DNA from: Boseongicola sp.
GTDB taxonomy: Bacteria > Pseudomonadota > Alphaproteobacteria > Rhodobacterales > Rhodobacteraceae
Length of the DNA: 5,513 bases
Direction: 5' to 3'
Assembly: GCA_013042895.1 (NCBI GenBank)
Contig: JABDPD010000071.1
Coordinates: 1 to 5,513 of the forward strand
The notes below the pieces were generated by a model that was not told the DNA's origin, searched no databases, and worked only from the letters and a program-made list of their open reading frames with translations. Positions 5,018 to 5,513 of this stretch are shown here, in pieces (the stretch's first letter is position 1; every line of letters begins with the position of its first letter). Position numbers and translations under genes: made by a program.

Positions 5018-5513
5018 TGCAAGCCAATATCGCTGCTGCCAAAGCCGCCCTTGCCCATCTCGACCTTGAAGAGAAAGACGTCGCCATCAAGGCGGCCAGT
5101 CGGGACTTTTTCTGGTACTCTCCGGTGCTTAAAGATCGGCTCGATCACGTCACCGCCGATTTCGTTGTCCGCCCACGTAACGAAGCCGAAGTCATCGAAG
5201 TCTTAAGTACCTGTTACGCTCACGACGTGCCCGTCACGACTCGTGGCGCGGGCACAGGTAACTATGGTCAGGCCATGCCGCTCGAGGGTGGGTGTGTCCT
5301 ACACCTGCGCAACATGGACAAGGTCCGTGAAGTTCATCCGGGCCGCGTCATCTGTGAGCCAGGTGTTCTCCTAAAAGACCTCGACGCAGCCACAAAAGAA
5401 CACTCGGCTCAAGAACTTCGGATGTTCTCGTCCACGTGGGCGACTGCCACGATCGGCGGCTTTATCGCAGGCGGTTCTGGTGGCGTAGGATCCTGCACCT
5501 GGGGTGCTCTTCG
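5017..5513 (+). CDS. FAD-binding (PCMH-type) oxidoreductase, GlcD-like, 3' end cut by window edge
   Basis: The first 165 residues of a flavoprotein of the vanillyl-alcohol-oxidase/glycolate-oxidase GlcD superfamily are present; the C-terminal substrate domain lies outside the window. The FAD-binding landmarks are DFVVRPRNEAEVIEVL at 48-63, the pyrophosphate-binding TTRGAGTGNYGQAMP at 74-88, LRNMDKV at 97-103, CEPGV at 113-117 and TIGGFIAGGSGGVGS at 145-159. In glycolate and lactate dehydrogenases these last two positions read roughly GGGTGLSGGA and GGNVAxNAGG, so this belongs to a different, less familiar branch. It would oxidise an alcohol, hydroxy acid or amine, passing electrons to a partner not visible here. 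There is no signal peptide, so it is cytoplasmic. The ATG overlaps the amidohydrolase stop by one base, which makes it the fifth gene of the operon and a probable next step after hydrolysis. The family is secure; the substrate is unknown. Confidence 0.9.
   Translation, partial: MQANIAAAKAALAHLDLEEKDVAIKAASRDFFWYSPVLKDRLDHVTADFVVRPRNEAEVIEVLSTCYAHDVPVTTRGAGTGNYGQAMPLEGGCVLHLRNMDKVREVHPGRVICEPGVLLKDLDAATKEHSAQELRMFSSTWATATIGGFIAGGSGGVGSCTWGAL

Overview
The window looks like a stretch of alphaproteobacterial chromosome, most likely from the Rhodobacterales/Roseobacter group. That assignment is inferred from moderately GC-rich coding sequence, tightly overlapping gene junctions and the general look of the proteins; no rRNA or other marker is present. 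Coding density is very high. The only non-coding stretch of any size is a 206-bp divergent intergenic region (867-1072).

Left part, minus strand: a RidA/YjgF-like protein (468-866) is followed, 2 bases after its stop codon, by a GTG-started SRAP-domain protein (YedK/HMCES-like, 1-465) that runs off the left edge. Both lack the residue that defines the best-studied activity of their family. The RidA-like protein has Ser105 where the deaminase arginine sits. The SRAP protein has Pro2 in place of the DNA-crosslinking Cys2.

Right part, plus strand: five genes form one compact operon in which every junction overlaps by 1 or 4 bases. They encode a periplasmic NMT1/THI5-like substrate-binding protein (1073-2086), an ABC ATPase (2086-2898), an ABC permease (2895-3752), a cytosine-deaminase-family metal-dependent amidohydrolase (3752-5017) and an FAD-binding (PCMH-type) oxidoreductase cut by the right edge (5017-5513). 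The first three make a complete NitT/TauT-type importer with a single, presumably homodimeric, permease.

Working model (inference): the operon imports a small nitrogen-containing compound, plausibly a pyrimidine-like or other N-heterocycle, which the amidohydrolase hydrolyses or deaminates and the flavoprotein then oxidises. The divergent RidA-like protein fits such nitrogen catabolism, since RidA relatives often accompany amine, imine and pyrimidine pathways. The amidohydrolase keeps the complete metal and catalytic set of cytosine deaminase but appears to lack its substrate-binding glutamine, so the substrate is probably not cytosine. I do not recognise the substrate, and this is the main open question in the window. 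I see no RNA genes, insertion sequences, CRISPR arrays, attachment sites or terminators.
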